Counted from the first letter of the stretch, positions 44,201 to 52,020 are shown. The stretch: DNA of 64,000 nucleotides from an uncultured Clostridia bacterium (GCA_934274515.1 CAKQTC010000001.1:1-64000); one strand, 5' to 3'. Numbers and translations are program-made. Notes: generated by a model not told the origin, from the letters alone.

Positions 44201-44312
44201 AATGTTTCGCTTGCGGAACGAGCGAAAGCGCGAAAATAAGCGTGACGAAAAGTATAACCGCCGCCGCAATAGTTTTTCTCGTTATCTTTACATCGCTCGC
44301 GCGTCCGTGCAT
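38265..44312 (-). CDS. Giant MBG-repeat surface protein with C-terminal anchor
   Basis: This 2015-residue protein has a signal peptide at about residues 10-45. A GLUG-like N-terminal region follows (FNGEFKGNGFAVKNLTG). Then come many MBG-type repeats of about 80 residues marked by FVYDGTDK, FVYDGREK, YVYNGKAI, ITYGSEF and SFQYGAYG. It ends in a membrane helix of about 22 residues and a basic tail. No LPXTG sorting motif is present. AAGGAG before the ATG at 44312 sets the start; an upstream in-frame ATG has none. It likely forms a long extracellular stalk. It is probably co-transcribed with the BspA-type lipoprotein. Confidence 0.9.
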   Translation of the reverse strand: MHGRASDVKITRKTIAAAVILFVTLIFALSLVPQAKHSYAFSYDETDVFCVRSDEDFSSIAALSREGKNFTGKTVMLYADVTAPDGNVFTTEFNGEFKGNGFAVKNLTGTLFSSLNGNASSFYLSDASVTGKSLLAKKVEGRLTDVDIYGVLKDGNAVEKNRGYIGNATSYLTVTGGYPFVLDNYGTVENCFVSGAIRSMPKPAETAGGTGSVPYTGTVTTINYSGATVKNSMASFVVNSDYEFIIEPFGSGANNATVENCGTILNVGANVTVKDSHDMKVKTSFTSVSTDGASTATVYDANGATGTDYAALVDGFYIKSGEIPFVKTLFGAAGTETDPFVIADMHDVKRLVFATTSDETQDGYYAKLGGDVFGTNFSSGTDLPSVGTVKLTVSKNGHIFAKTDFDPFASVTLTAAVTVEQGFGGDGYTGSPFTAVVPSEVKGNGTETDPYVVNDAASLAALLLDGAKNVAGKRAIVVNDIILNNVLSSDKVLALTAPDVKLDLDFLGHAFVNAFVAPFGAVYGSVKDITITLSDKENLSYGVCSSVENGGLLERVNVFSLSSNNFTSGFTRRNDGTITLSNSFVGSNYAFCETNGGSITYSAAIYGNEFYSDGEGGIAFCAANGYRISDGETVSDGCGYFDLKADGFDVTTIFGYEVGKEENAPEVRRKGVRYRVAADGCVTINGDALRSFGYKADGYSASEIAESVYQTESGVSMRFSWEYGGATYSAENLISAGEYILRATAYGDDVITTEFEPITVTITKSDYGGEIDFAATDKSYDYSGREITDEPKPNNYAELQGKGFVISYTVTKNGLPSAIADCGTYVQKIYLVSNDYETITFERTITVNKVALTVSVKNASITYGSEFDIASLGTEMLIMTGTVGADKDKTSKQIVEESGFTFNDLFSTDYTNGSDVGSYNVICALKFLYNYDITVENGILQVTKAEFTGIVFGNGTFVYDGTGKSIYVDGEPSGAKVAYEGNGAVKAGVYSIKAVVSHKNYETKPYFANLTINKAVIKITVGDVNKDYGYVFNPDDFGFTAVVPVENEEFSAVTEYVTFAPTLKGGAETLTAGTYDVSLTITGAAENYDFAVTDGRLTIGKASLTTVYAETEYKDILTEYTGAAIDYALPADAFGEINVGVVYKIISGGKEVGEIKEVGYYTVVATVTPLGDDENNYFVTEYSLFAEVTLISPKIKFDKPSYEFVYDGTDKAAEEYGYSTEKMPENPKISVYFTQNGIKVNEMVHAGSYVAVAEFVGDGNFASARATAAVTVKARAAILTVAREYVYNGKAIVPAVTISYADGGSGSLDEKEIAYRFTNSIGMEFGSVAETEKYTVVPTSVNPDYEITSGAFEIEVKPLAVSVTISNMSFQYGAYGEYTTDTGMLEIRSDEIGLTGYEIAETGLVETIRFVLKSGGSGKYFTIGQYEVTTNELVQPKNYVFTLTKPFTVTVTKRALKATWRLDGKTIDSAETAITYAGREQSNRITYSLSGFAPGEDESAINVVKAVKQGINETELLHADRYTVSLVAGGSPNYTFDGTEKLGVIVNKSPLNGIRVYIPGGQVRQYENMPSAAFVIDGLKGNDINVSPYSLKGFTFASVTDYNPLTAKEGDFYSVGGRFSFDDYTIESGRIEKGTVEVIKGYKSYTMSDASFVYDGREKTITINDVEDGVRIEYVNNAHTDVGRYAVSATVVYPTGRTAGISATMVITKGTPIVSAEDAYTVFTGARELTSDDVNATATLNDAIRTVQGTITFIGSRELRRGTNTFNVLFTPKDAKNLNEVRFTKKITAYEVTGASLTFSHSDYTVDTNNKIVTAKVLEVYIDKTPFVGVADDINLYQNGTSVPRATFNRTAKEKLEIRYKSTIVFEITYDVEFGKKPDDNRPEVKVDTGLLEVTGLSFSDDGSTIYLQGEAGVIKMKDGYRDAYDLYIDGVFIQDSYTLRKSTTSINVEIRNKKLSVTQYSKKTAVTTEPKPEPPKDNPDDGKKEFKTYYYYIIAACGVVLAAGIVLLVLKLKK

Positions 44313-44342
44313 AAAACTCCTTATATAAATTTTATTTATGTA

Positions 44343-44371
44343 ATTATAACATAACAAAAAAGGCAATGCAA
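44343..44371 (-). promoter_or_regulatory. Promoter of the MBG protein gene
   Basis: TTGCAT (44366-44371) and TATAAT (44343-44348) are 17 bases apart. The -35 box lies inside the 3' arm of the terminator of the upstream flippase-like gene. Confidence 0.75.
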
Positions 44372-44381
44372 TAGCATTACC
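44355..44381 (-). terminator. Terminator of the flippase-like gene
   Basis: On the minus strand GGTAATGC pairs with GCATTGCC (one G-T pair) around TATT, followed by TTTTTTG. It overlaps the next gene's promoter. Confidence 0.75.
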
Positions 44382-44414
44382 CTAATTTTTATCGGTCTTA
44401 AAGAGTGCGTTAAG

Positions 44415-45668
44415 TTATGCTCGCCTGATTCTGATTATTTCCTTTACGGACGAAAAGACCTGCAAAACAAACCCGATAAACACGGGAATATAAAATACCG
44501 CTATTCTCCAAAACAGCACTGCCCAAAACAAAATTCCACCGTCGATATGCGCCGCAAATATGGCGTAGAACGATAGTTCCGCTATCCCCGCTCCACCCGG
44601 AGTAGGCGCGAAACTCGACGCATAATTTACAAACAAACACAGTACTAGGGTTTCCCAATACGTCACATCGGGCACCCCTAACGCGCGCATAACAAAAAAC
44701 GGAACGGAATTGTTGGCGAACATTTCGATGAGTGCGCCGAGCGCGATTACCACGATTACGCTTTTGTTTGCGCTAAGGTACTTAACGCCGCTTAAAAACT
44801 GCGTTACGTTCCTGTTTACTTTCTCTTCGGCTTTTTCGCGGTTCTTTACGATTTTCATTTTGCAGAGCAAACCGATAACGCCGTCGGATATTTTTCTGCC
44901 GACCTTAGGTTTGAAAGCGCATATAAGCATAAACGAAGGAATTATAAGTCCGGCGAAAACGCTTGCTATCGCCGCCGCCATTACGTACGGGTTTGTCACT
45001 ATTCCGCTTGACGCAAGAATGACGATAACCGCTATCGCTACCGAGAAAAATCGGATAATATGCCTTGACATCGTCACGGCGCAACTTTCGCCCGACGACA
45101 ACCCTTTTTTGTGAAGATAAACCACTTGAAACGGTTCTCCGCCCGAAGCCCAAGGCGTGACTCTGTCGAAATAACGCCCCAACAAAGACGCTCCGACGCA
45201 CGCGACGAACGGACAGTTCGTTTTGAGTTTACGCGTAAGCACTCTAAATACGACTATATCGGTGGCTACGATGACGAAATACGCCAAAACCGCATACGCG
45301 GTGTAAAAAGGATGTTCTCCTAAAAGTCGTAACGCTTCCTTCCCCGACATCGGGTCGCCCGACTTGTCTTCAAACAGTATCATACCGAGTATAACCGCCG
45401 CGCTTATCGCAACGAACAAAATATACCCGAACACTTTTTGCCGAATTTTTTTCTTTTTTTCTTTTTCCGGGTCGATTTTTTCCGCCGGACCGCTTTGACA
45501 AACGACTTCTTCTACTTCCGACGGCAACGAATTTTCCGCGTTCTTCGTTTCCGCTAGCGTTACTTTTTCGTCGGTCGAAATCCTTTCTTCGACCGTTATC
45601 GAAGTTGCGTTATCGCCGTCGTCCGCGTTTTCCGCAACGGACGGTTTTTTCTTGTCTTCAAAATCCAT
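44415..45668 (-). CDS. Lysylphosphatidylglycerol synthase TM / YbhN-like membrane protein
   Basis: This 417-residue protein has an acidic N-terminal cytoplasmic part of about 85 residues, then eight or so membrane segments. Family marks are GRYFDRVTPWASGGEPFQ and SFAPTPGGAGIAELSF, which match the UPF0104/AglD2 flippase-like family related to the membrane half of MprF. The lysyl-transferase domain of MprF is absent. The start at 45668 is chosen because a TATAAT box lies six bases upstream, making the longer in-frame ATG at 45713 impossible for that transcript. Substrate is unknown; lipids are likely. Confidence 0.8.
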   Translation of the reverse strand: MDFEDKKKPSVAENADDGDNATSITVEERISTDEKVTLAETKNAENSLPSEVEEVVCQSGPAEKIDPEKEKKKKIRQKVFGYILFVAISAAVILGMILFEDKSGDPMSGKEALRLLGEHPFYTAYAVLAYFVIVATDIVVFRVLTRKLKTNCPFVACVGASLLGRYFDRVTPWASGGEPFQVVYLHKKGLSSGESCAVTMSRHIIRFFSVAIAVIVILASSGIVTNPYVMAAAIASVFAGLIIPSFMLICAFKPKVGRKISDGVIGLLCKMKIVKNREKAEEKVNRNVTQFLSGVKYLSANKSVIVVIALGALIEMFANNSVPFFVMRALGVPDVTYWETLVLCLFVNYASSFAPTPGGAGIAELSFYAIFAAHIDGGILFWAVLFWRIAVFYIPVFIGFVLQVFSSVKEIIRIRRA

Positions 45669-45674
45669 ATTAAC

Positions 45675-45702
45675 ATTATACCCGAAATCGTAAAAAACGC
45701 AA
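45675..45702 (-). promoter_or_regulatory. Promoter giving a leaderless transcript
   Basis: TTGCGT (45697-45702) and TATAAT (45675-45680) are 16 bases apart, with the ATG at 45668 only six bases after the -10 box and no Shine-Dalgarno sequence. Confidence 0.65.
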
Positions 45703-45720
45703 CCCCCGAACAATACGTCG

Positions 45721-47262
45721 CTAAATGCTTTGTAACACCGTTCTTATTCCGTCCGCCGCCGCACTCGTTATTCCGCCGGCATATCCCGCGCCCTCCCCGA
45801 TAGGATATAGCCCGTCCATGCTCGACGTTCCTTTTTCGTCGCGTAAAATTCTCACGGGCGAACTGCTCCGCGTTTCCGCCCCGGTAAGTACCGCGTCGGG
45901 TGCGTCAAAACCTCTGATTTTTCTTGCCGCAAGCGGAAGACCGTTTTTAATTCCGTCCGCTATTTTCCTGGGCAAAACTTCTCGTAAATCTCCCAAAACA
46001 TACCCCGTTTCCACGCTCGGCAACACGCCGCTCGGCGTCGTTCCGCTCCGCCCCGTAAGAAAATCGCCCACCGTCTGCACCACGGGTCTATATCCGCCCG
46101 TCAGTTCATACACCCTTCTCTCGACAGCCCTTTGATATTCTGCTCCGGCGAGCGGGTGGTCGCTCCCGAAATCTTTTTCCGTCACGTTTATCAACAACGC
46201 CGAGTTGGAATTTACGCCGTCCCTTGCGTGATAACTCATTCCGTTTACGCATACGCCGTTCTCTTCGCTCGACGCGTTTATCACCTTGCCGCCCGGACAC
46301 ATACAAAACGTATACAACGAGCCGCTTTCCTTTGCGTCAACCGCGATTTTATAATCCGCCGCAGGCATAACTTCCGCAAACTTTCCATACTGCGCAAAAT
46401 TTATTTCCTTACTTAAATGTTCGATACGGGTTCCTATACTATACGTTTTGGAAGTCATTTTGAGCCCTTTGCGGTATAACATTTCAAACGTATCTCTTGC
46501 GGAATGTCCTATTGCGAGATAAATTCTGTCACAAGGGATTTCCCCTTTGGTCGTGATTGCCGCGGTTACTTTTCCGGCAACGGTTTTTATATCCGTCAAG
46601 CGGCAGTTAAACAAGAAAGTTCCGCCTAGGGATTTGATTTTTTCTCGTAGAGTACGCACCGTGTCGATTAGTTTATCCGTGCCGACGTGCGGTTTGGACA
46701 GGTATGCGATTTCTTCGGGCGCGCCGCACGAAACGAACTCGTTTATCACGGCTTTTACGAAGTCGTTGTTGACCCCGGTGTTGAGTTTGCCGTCGCTAAA
46801 CGCTCCTGCTCCCCCTTCGCCGAACTGCACGTTGCTTTCGGTGTCGAGCGACAGTGTTTTTATAAACTTTTCCGTTTTTTCGACGCGTTTATCCAAACTG
46901 TCGCCGCGTTCGACGACGACGGGTTTCGCTCCGAGCAAAGCGAGCGTAAGCGCGGCAAAAAGCCCGGCGGGACCGCTTCCCACCACGACAGGGTTGCAAT
47001 TTATGGTTTTCCCTATGGTCATATGTTCGATTTTAGGTATGTTCTTTTCGTCATACGGCGTTCCTTTACCTATGAACAAACGTTCATTCTCGACCTCGAC
47101 CGCTACCCTGTAATTATAAAGCACGTTGTCTTTTTTTCGTGCGTCCACGCTTTTTTTGACGATGACGTACCTTTTTACGCTTTTTGCGCCCAGTTTTTTC
47201 GCGGCAAGCGTTTCCACGGGCGTTTTATCGAGTACGGAAACGGAAAAATCGACTGCAATCAT
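45721..47262 (-). CDS. FAD-dependent dehydrogenase (COG2509-like)
   Basis: This 513-residue protein begins with a small domain of about 85 residues, then the FAD-binding VVVGSGPAGLFAALTLALLGAKPVV around residue 92. NVQFGEGGAGAFSDGKLNTG and SIGTRIEHLS are typical of this uncharacterised FAD oxidoreductase family. It ends in GLYPIGEGAGYAGGITSAA, the C-terminal FAD motif. The start at 47262 is set by an ATGA overlap with the upstream oxidoreductase gene and an adjacent AGGGGGAAG. The substrate is unknown. It is co-transcribed and translationally coupled with the BaiN-like protein. Confidence 0.88.
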   Translation of the reverse strand: MIAVDFSVSVLDKTPVETLAAKKLGAKSVKRYVIVKKSVDARKKDNVLYNYRVAVEVENERLFIGKGTPYDEKNIPKIEHMTIGKTINCNPVVVGSGPAGLFAALTLALLGAKPVVVERGDSLDKRVEKTEKFIKTLSLDTESNVQFGEGGAGAFSDGKLNTGVNNDFVKAVINEFVSCGAPEEIAYLSKPHVGTDKLIDTVRTLREKIKSLGGTFLFNCRLTDIKTVAGKVTAAITTKGEIPCDRIYLAIGHSARDTFEMLYRKGLKMTSKTYSIGTRIEHLSKEINFAQYGKFAEVMPAADYKIAVDAKESGSLYTFCMCPGGKVINASSEENGVCVNGMSYHARDGVNSNSALLINVTEKDFGSDHPLAGAEYQRAVERRVYELTGGYRPVVQTVGDFLTGRSGTTPSGVLPSVETGYVLGDLREVLPRKIADGIKNGLPLAARKIRGFDAPDAVLTGAETRSSSPVRILRDEKGTSSMDGLYPIGEGAGYAGGITSAAADGIRTVLQSI

Positions 47263-48344
47263 ACGCTTCCCCCTGCCTTTATGCCGCTTGCGAACGCATA
47301 GTGGAGATTGTATCCGCCGCACGCGCCGTCCACGTCAAGCACTTCTCCGCACGCATATAACCCTTTTTTCTTCTTGCTTTGCATATTTTCGTCAAATTCC
47401 GATGCGTTTAGTCCTCCGCAAACCGCCTGCGCCTGCTTTACGTCGCCCGTTCGCGCGTTTTTCACGACAAAGTTTTTCACGCATTCCGCTACGGTTATTC
47501 CCCTGCGCGCTGCTTGTTTTTCCACGCTCTGCGCTATCGCTTTGTGAAGTAAACTCTCCGCTCCGCCGCGTTTTACGTTTTCTTTTACCTCGTAAAGCGA
47601 CAAATCCGGCGCGAAATCTACCGACAAGTCGCAAACGACTCTCCGCCTTGCGATATATGCCGATATGCTCATAGATACTATTCCGCTGAGTCCGTTGTCT
47701 TTGAAAAGCAGTTCTCCCTGCTCGCTTTCTCTCTTTTCGCCGTTCTCGTATACGGTAAGCGCGCATTTCGCCCTTAGCCCGGACAGTCCTTTTATATCCG
47801 TCGTATCGGTAACGAGCGGAACGAGAGACGGACGCCTCGGCGTACTTTTATGCCCGAATTTTTCGTAGAGATAACCGCTTTCCGTTCCTTTCGTCGCGTT
47901 GCTTCCCGTTGCCAAAAGCACGTTTCTGCCTTTATATCCGCCAACGACGAACAATCCGTCTTTTTCGTCAATCGTATTTACTTCTTTGCCTAAAACGACG
48001 TCACCGTCGTAGTTTTTACGCAAAAACCAAACCACCGAAAGCGCGCTTTCCGAATACGGATAAATCCTGCCCCCGACGTCTTTCGTCGCAAGTCCGAGGG
48101 ACGCGAAAAAGCCCGTCACGTCGATTTTTATCGTTTCCGCTACGTCGGGCGTATTGTAAAAACAAACGCGCATATCCGCATTACTCAAATTGCACTTGCC
48201 GTTACCAGTCATAAGTATTTTTTTTGCGAGTTTATCTTCTTTTTCGATTACGACAACGCTTTTTCCGTTTCTTCTCGCGGTAATAGCCGCGCTCATTCCG
48301 CCGGCACCGCCGCCGATTACAATAAGGTCGTATACTTTTTCCAT
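47259..48344 (-). CDS. BaiN/HI0933-like flavoprotein
   Basis: This 361-residue protein has the Rossmann start DLIVIGGGAGGMSAAITARRNGKSVVV and the family mark LMTGNGKCNLSN near residue 45. The C-terminal GLYACGEVLDVDGACGGYNLH is the second FAD contact. Related proteins include BaiN, implicated in bile-acid dehydroxylation, and YhiN, of unknown role, so a specific substrate should not be assigned. Usual members are about 400 residues, making this one slightly short. It is translated from a leaderless-type transcript and coupled to the next FAD protein. Confidence 0.9.
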   Translation of the reverse strand: MEKVYDLIVIGGGAGGMSAAITARRNGKSVVVIEKEDKLAKKILMTGNGKCNLSNADMRVCFYNTPDVAETIKIDVTGFFASLGLATKDVGGRIYPYSESALSVVWFLRKNYDGDVVLGKEVNTIDEKDGLFVVGGYKGRNVLLATGSNATKGTESGYLYEKFGHKSTPRRPSLVPLVTDTTDIKGLSGLRAKCALTVYENGEKRESEQGELLFKDNGLSGIVSMSISAYIARRRVVCDLSVDFAPDLSLYEVKENVKRGGAESLLHKAIAQSVEKQAARRGITVAECVKNFVVKNARTGDVKQAQAVCGGLNASEFDENMQSKKKKGLYACGEVLDVDGACGGYNLHYAFASGIKAGGSV

Positions 48345-48351
48345 AAATTAA

Positions 48352-48380
48352 ATTATATCTCATTTATTCTAAATAATCAA
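48352..48380 (-). promoter_or_regulatory. Promoter giving a leaderless transcript
   Basis: TTGATT (48375-48380) and TATAAT (48352-48357) are 17 bases apart on the minus strand. The ATG at 48344 is seven bases after the -10 box, with no Shine-Dalgarno site. Confidence 0.7.
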
Positions 48381-48567
48381 TATTTGACCATATTACAATA
48401 TGATGATATCGACATATTCGCATATTTTCTTAGTCTTTATCGTTAATTTTTAAGATTACAGTATAGTTTTATAGTTATAATCAAAAGAAAAAACACAGTC
48501 GCAAGGCATTTGTAGGTATTTTCGCGTAGTATTTCGACCAAAACGGCGGTTTACTCTGCAATACGAT

Positions 48568-48597
48568 TGAATTGCAACGCTTATTTATGTTATACTT
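48568..48597 (+). promoter_or_regulatory. Promoter of the release-factor-like / helicase operon
   Basis: TTGAAT (48568-48573) and TATACT (48592-48597) are 18 bases apart. The ATG at 48608 follows after ten bases without a Shine-Dalgarno site, so the leader is at most a few bases. The 48381-48567 stretch holds nothing else that I can see. Confidence 0.6.
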
Positions 48598-48607
48598 AAT
48601 TATATAA

Positions 48608-49621
48608 ATGTACGAAAACCTAATCTCCGCCGCGTCGAACGCGCTCGAAACTTACGACGAAACGGCGGAACTTATCGAATACCCGGAAGTCCAGGCGGAT
48701 AAAGCGTATTACTTGTCCGTTCTTTCGCGTTACAATTCGCTTAACGCGCTTATGAAAAGCCTTACCGAACTTAAAAACGCGTTACACGAACGAGAAACCG
48801 CCGTCTTAGCCGCAAAACAAACGGATAACGCCGACGAAAAAGCACTTTTCGTCGAAGAAATAAATCTACTTACGAAAAAAACCGAAGAAAAAGCAAACGT
48901 CGTCGCCGCCATTTTGGGCGGAGAAGCGACAACCGAAACCGCCGTCTGTAAGTTCGTAGCAAACGGCGAATACTCGGCAAAATACGGCGAAACGCTCTTT
49001 TCCGCGCTTTTCGCTTACATTAACTCTTGCTCGATGAAAATCACGGACGTGAAAAAGAACTTTCGGCAAGGCGAGCCGAACGCGAGAGAAATAACTTTTT
49101 CGGCGTACGGGGCGGACGCGTACGCGAAAATCGAACTTTTTAAGGGCGTGCATAAAATTTTCATCGCGTCCGCCCGTAGAGAAGAACTTGCCGTGCTATG
49201 TGCAAAAAAATCCGACGAAAAGTTTATTTTTGACGAAAAAGACGTGAAAATCGACTTGTTCCATTCGAGCGGCGCAGGCGGACAAAACGTCAATAAAGTA
49301 GAAACCGCCGTTCGAGCGACGCATATCCCGACAAATACCGTAATCGTATGCCAAGACGAACGCTCGCAACTTAAAAACAAACGTCGCGCGCTTGCTTCCC
49401 TCGAAGAAAAACTCGTCAAAAATCACGCCGTCGAAGAGAAAAAACGTCTTGAAAAAGCGTTTAACTCGTCGTTAAAGAAAAAATCGGCGGTTTCGTACAA
49501 CGTATCGGACGGTTTGCTTTCCGACGAAAGAATACAAACGGGCGCGTTCGCTTTCCCGACTACCGAAAAAAAATTTGCGGAATACGTTAATTCGCTTTTC
49601 GCGACAAGGAATAAAAATTGA
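48608..49621 (+). CDS. Divergent class I release-factor-like GGQ protein
   Basis: This 337-residue protein has the catalytic domain of bacterial release factors, with SSGAGGQNVNKVETAVR near residues 222-238 and DERSQLKNKRRAL after it. The GGQ loop drives peptidyl-tRNA hydrolysis. The N-terminal helical part resembles the RF1/RF2 PCRF domain. In domain 2, ELFKGVHKIF matches the family's ESGVHRVQ. The following stop-codon reading motif (PxT of RF1 or SPF of RF2) is not there, nor is the usual GTGGDEA. It is therefore unlikely to be a normal RF and may free peptides from stalled ribosomes. It leads a tight four-gene operon. Confidence 0.75.
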   Translation: MYENLISAASNALETYDETAELIEYPEVQADKAYYLSVLSRYNSLNALMKSLTELKNALHERETAVLAAKQTDNADEKALFVEEINLLTKKTEEKANVVAAILGGEATTETAVCKFVANGEYSAKYGETLFSALFAYINSCSMKITDVKKNFRQGEPNAREITFSAYGADAYAKIELFKGVHKIFIASARREELAVLCAKKSDEKFIFDEKDVKIDLFHSSGAGGQNVNKVETAVRATHIPTNTVIVCQDERSQLKNKRRALASLEEKLVKNHAVEEKKRLEKAFNSSLKKKSAVSYNVSDGLLSDERIQTGAFAFPTTEKKFAEYVNSLFATRNKN

Positions 49622-52020
49622 CACCGACGACATTTACGCTCGACGCCGAAAAAAAATATCTTTCAAGCACTCGAAAAGCCTACAAAACCGAGAGTTTTAT
49701 CCGTCTTACGCGAAAAACCGTTTCGGCGGACGCGTTCATAACAAAAATCGCGGAAACCGCGTTCGTTCACTGCGTCAACGTCCCTGCGCGACGTTCGTGT
49801 ATGGTAGAAACCGCCGACAAAGCCTTTACCGCTTTTTTTATTCAAGGCGCGCCGTCGAACGACAGAATAGAAAGCGGCGACCTGATTTTCTATAAGTTTT
49901 TATCCAAAACCACCGTTGAAAGCGGTACGGACAGGCAACTTGCCGACTATCTCGACGCGCACCAAACGATGGAATTCACTTTCCGCGAAACGAGCGATTT
50001 ACCCGACGCGAGCGACCTTAATCGACTTTATCTCATAAGCGAAACGACCGCCGTAAACTTCCCGTTGCTTAACGCCGTTCAACGAAAAATAGTCGAAACC
50101 GAAAACGCCAACGTACTCGTTCAAGGCGTGGCGGGCAGCGGAAAAACCAACGTTTGCGTGGAAAAAATTGTATATTGCGCTTGCAGGGGTTACCGCGGGA
50201 AACTGCTTTACACCACGTTTTCGCGCGGACTTTTGTCGGAAACGAAAACGAGAGCGGACGCGTTTGTGCGTTCGATTAAAAGTTTTCTGTCCTCTTACGA
50301 AAAAGGCGAAATCGTTTTTCTAGACAAAAACCATAAAAAAGCGATGGAAAACAAACTCGGTATCGTTTTTACAAACGACGGCGACGAGGAAAACGCGCAA
50401 GCATTGCGCCGTATAGCCGATTTCCTCGAAAAAAAAGTGGATTATTACCTTATCGAAGACGTTTATGCGGAAAAATTCGGGAGGAAAAAAGTTGCCGACG
50501 AAAATACGTTTTTACACGAATATATCGGCGACGTGAAAAACTATCGTCTTTCGGGCGCACTCGAAAAAATCAAATATCTCTCGCCCGAACTCATCTATAA
50601 AGAAATTTACGGTATGATTTTCGGCAAACACGACCTTGACGCGCCGAAAAACATGCTTACTCGCGACGAATACGTCGCCGAACGGAAAGACAGTTTTTCT
50701 CGCGCCGAATGTGACGTCATTTATACTGTCGCTACCGATTACTCCGCGTTTCTCGATAGAAACGGCTACACGGACAACAACGCTATGTCGCGGCAAATCG
50801 CCTCGACCGTTTCTGCCCCCGTTTATTCCGTCGGAATTATCGACGAAGCGCAGGATTTTACGCAAATTAACCTATTTATGTTAAAAAAACTATGTGTAAA
50901 ACTGTTTTGCGTAGGCGACGCGTTGCAAATGATAAATCCCTCTTATTTCGGATTCGGCTACGTTAAACGACTTATGTATGGCGACGTAACCGGCGTAAAC
51001 GAACTTGTTCATAACTATCGCAGTTCACCGAAAATCGAAAGAATCGCGGAAAAACTCGGAGAACTCAACGTCAAACGGTTCGGAACGCATAGTTTTGTCC
51101 TTAAAGGGGAAGCGGTTAAATCGGACGTTCCGTCCGAAGCGATTTTCGTTAAAGACAAAACTTTCGTAAAAAGCCTTGAAGACAAGCGGTACGAAAACGT
51201 GACCGTCGTCGTCGCTTCGGCAAAGAAAAAGGAAGAACTGCGCAAAAAACTCGGAAAAACCGAAATACTCACCGTATCCGAAGCGAAAGGACTGGAAAGA
51301 AACGCTGTCGTTTTATGCGACGTGCTCAGCGACAATATCGATAAATGGAATTATCTATATTCTATGACGCTAAGCAGAAAAACCGCCGACGAAAATTCGG
51401 TGTTTCGCTACTATTTTAATCTTTTTTACGTCGGAATATCTCGTGCAAAACAGTATCTAATAGTGGCGGAAAGCACGCCTCCTAAGTTTTTTGACGAACT
51501 GTTTAACGAGTGTTTCGAGCGAAAAGACAAAAATTCGGCGATTGCGTTTTTGGGCGACGTTGCAGGAAAAATCACGCTTGACGACGACGAACTCGTCGAG
51601 CGTATTCGCCGTTTTATCGAACTCGAACAATACGAAAACGCACGTTTTGCGGCGGACAGAATATCCGACGACGCACTTATGCGTGCAGAAAAAGACCGTA
51701 TCGACGTAAACGAAAAATTTCTCCGCTACGGGCGTATCAAAGACGCGGGAATCGAATATTGGAAGCGCGGTCTCGAACAAGACGCTAAGGATATGTTCAT
51801 TCTTTCAAACAACGAAAAACTTATTCCTTTAATCGACGCGGTAAAGAATAAAGGCGGCGTTTCGCTTGACGCGGAAATCGTGCGTTTCTTCCCCGACGTA
51901 TTCGACAACGCGGTTGCCACAGAACTTATTTTAGACACGTTAATAAACGAATATAACTCGATTAGGGATACACAAAAAGCGATAAGCGATACCTTTAAGA
52001 CGAAAAGGAGTAAAAAATGA
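49618..52020 (+). CDS. UvrD/Rep-like superfamily 1 helicase
   Basis: This 800-residue protein has Walker A GVAGSGKTN at about 170-178, Walker B IIDEAQDF at about 407-414 and motif III CVGDALQM. HNYRSS is near 465, TVSEAKGLERNAVVL near 557 and FYVGISRAKQYL near 610. An N-terminal region of about 160 residues and a helical C-terminal region of about 180 residues, TPR-like in pattern, are unusual. The start is a TTG overlapping the upstream TGA (TTGA), with AAGGA at the right distance. It could act on DNA or RNA. Coupling to a release-factor-like protein makes RNA or ribosomes worth considering. Confidence 0.85.
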   Translation: MTPTTFTLDAEKKYLSSTRKAYKTESFIRLTRKTVSADAFITKIAETAFVHCVNVPARRSCMVETADKAFTAFFIQGAPSNDRIESGDLIFYKFLSKTTVESGTDRQLADYLDAHQTMEFTFRETSDLPDASDLNRLYLISETTAVNFPLLNAVQRKIVETENANVLVQGVAGSGKTNVCVEKIVYCACRGYRGKLLYTTFSRGLLSETKTRADAFVRSIKSFLSSYEKGEIVFLDKNHKKAMENKLGIVFTNDGDEENAQALRRIADFLEKKVDYYLIEDVYAEKFGRKKVADENTFLHEYIGDVKNYRLSGALEKIKYLSPELIYKEIYGMIFGKHDLDAPKNMLTRDEYVAERKDSFSRAECDVIYTVATDYSAFLDRNGYTDNNAMSRQIASTVSAPVYSVGIIDEAQDFTQINLFMLKKLCVKLFCVGDALQMINPSYFGFGYVKRLMYGDVTGVNELVHNYRSSPKIERIAEKLGELNVKRFGTHSFVLKGEAVKSDVPSEAIFVKDKTFVKSLEDKRYENVTVVVASAKKKEELRKKLGKTEILTVSEAKGLERNAVVLCDVLSDNIDKWNYLYSMTLSRKTADENSVFRYYFNLFYVGISRAKQYLIVAESTPPKFFDELFNECFERKDKNSAIAFLGDVAGKITLDDDELVERIRRFIELEQYENARFAADRISDDALMRAEKDRIDVNEKFLRYGRIKDAGIEYWKRGLEQDAKDMFILSNNEKLIPLIDAVKNKGGVSLDAEIVRFFPDVFDNAVATELILDTLINEYNSIRDTQKAISDTFKTKRSKK

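Noticed and set aside
38265..44312. Many plus-strand frames opposite the MBG protein gene
   Set aside because: They mirror the codon bias of the real gene, are rich in Arg, Tyr and Phe, and lack ribosome binding sites.
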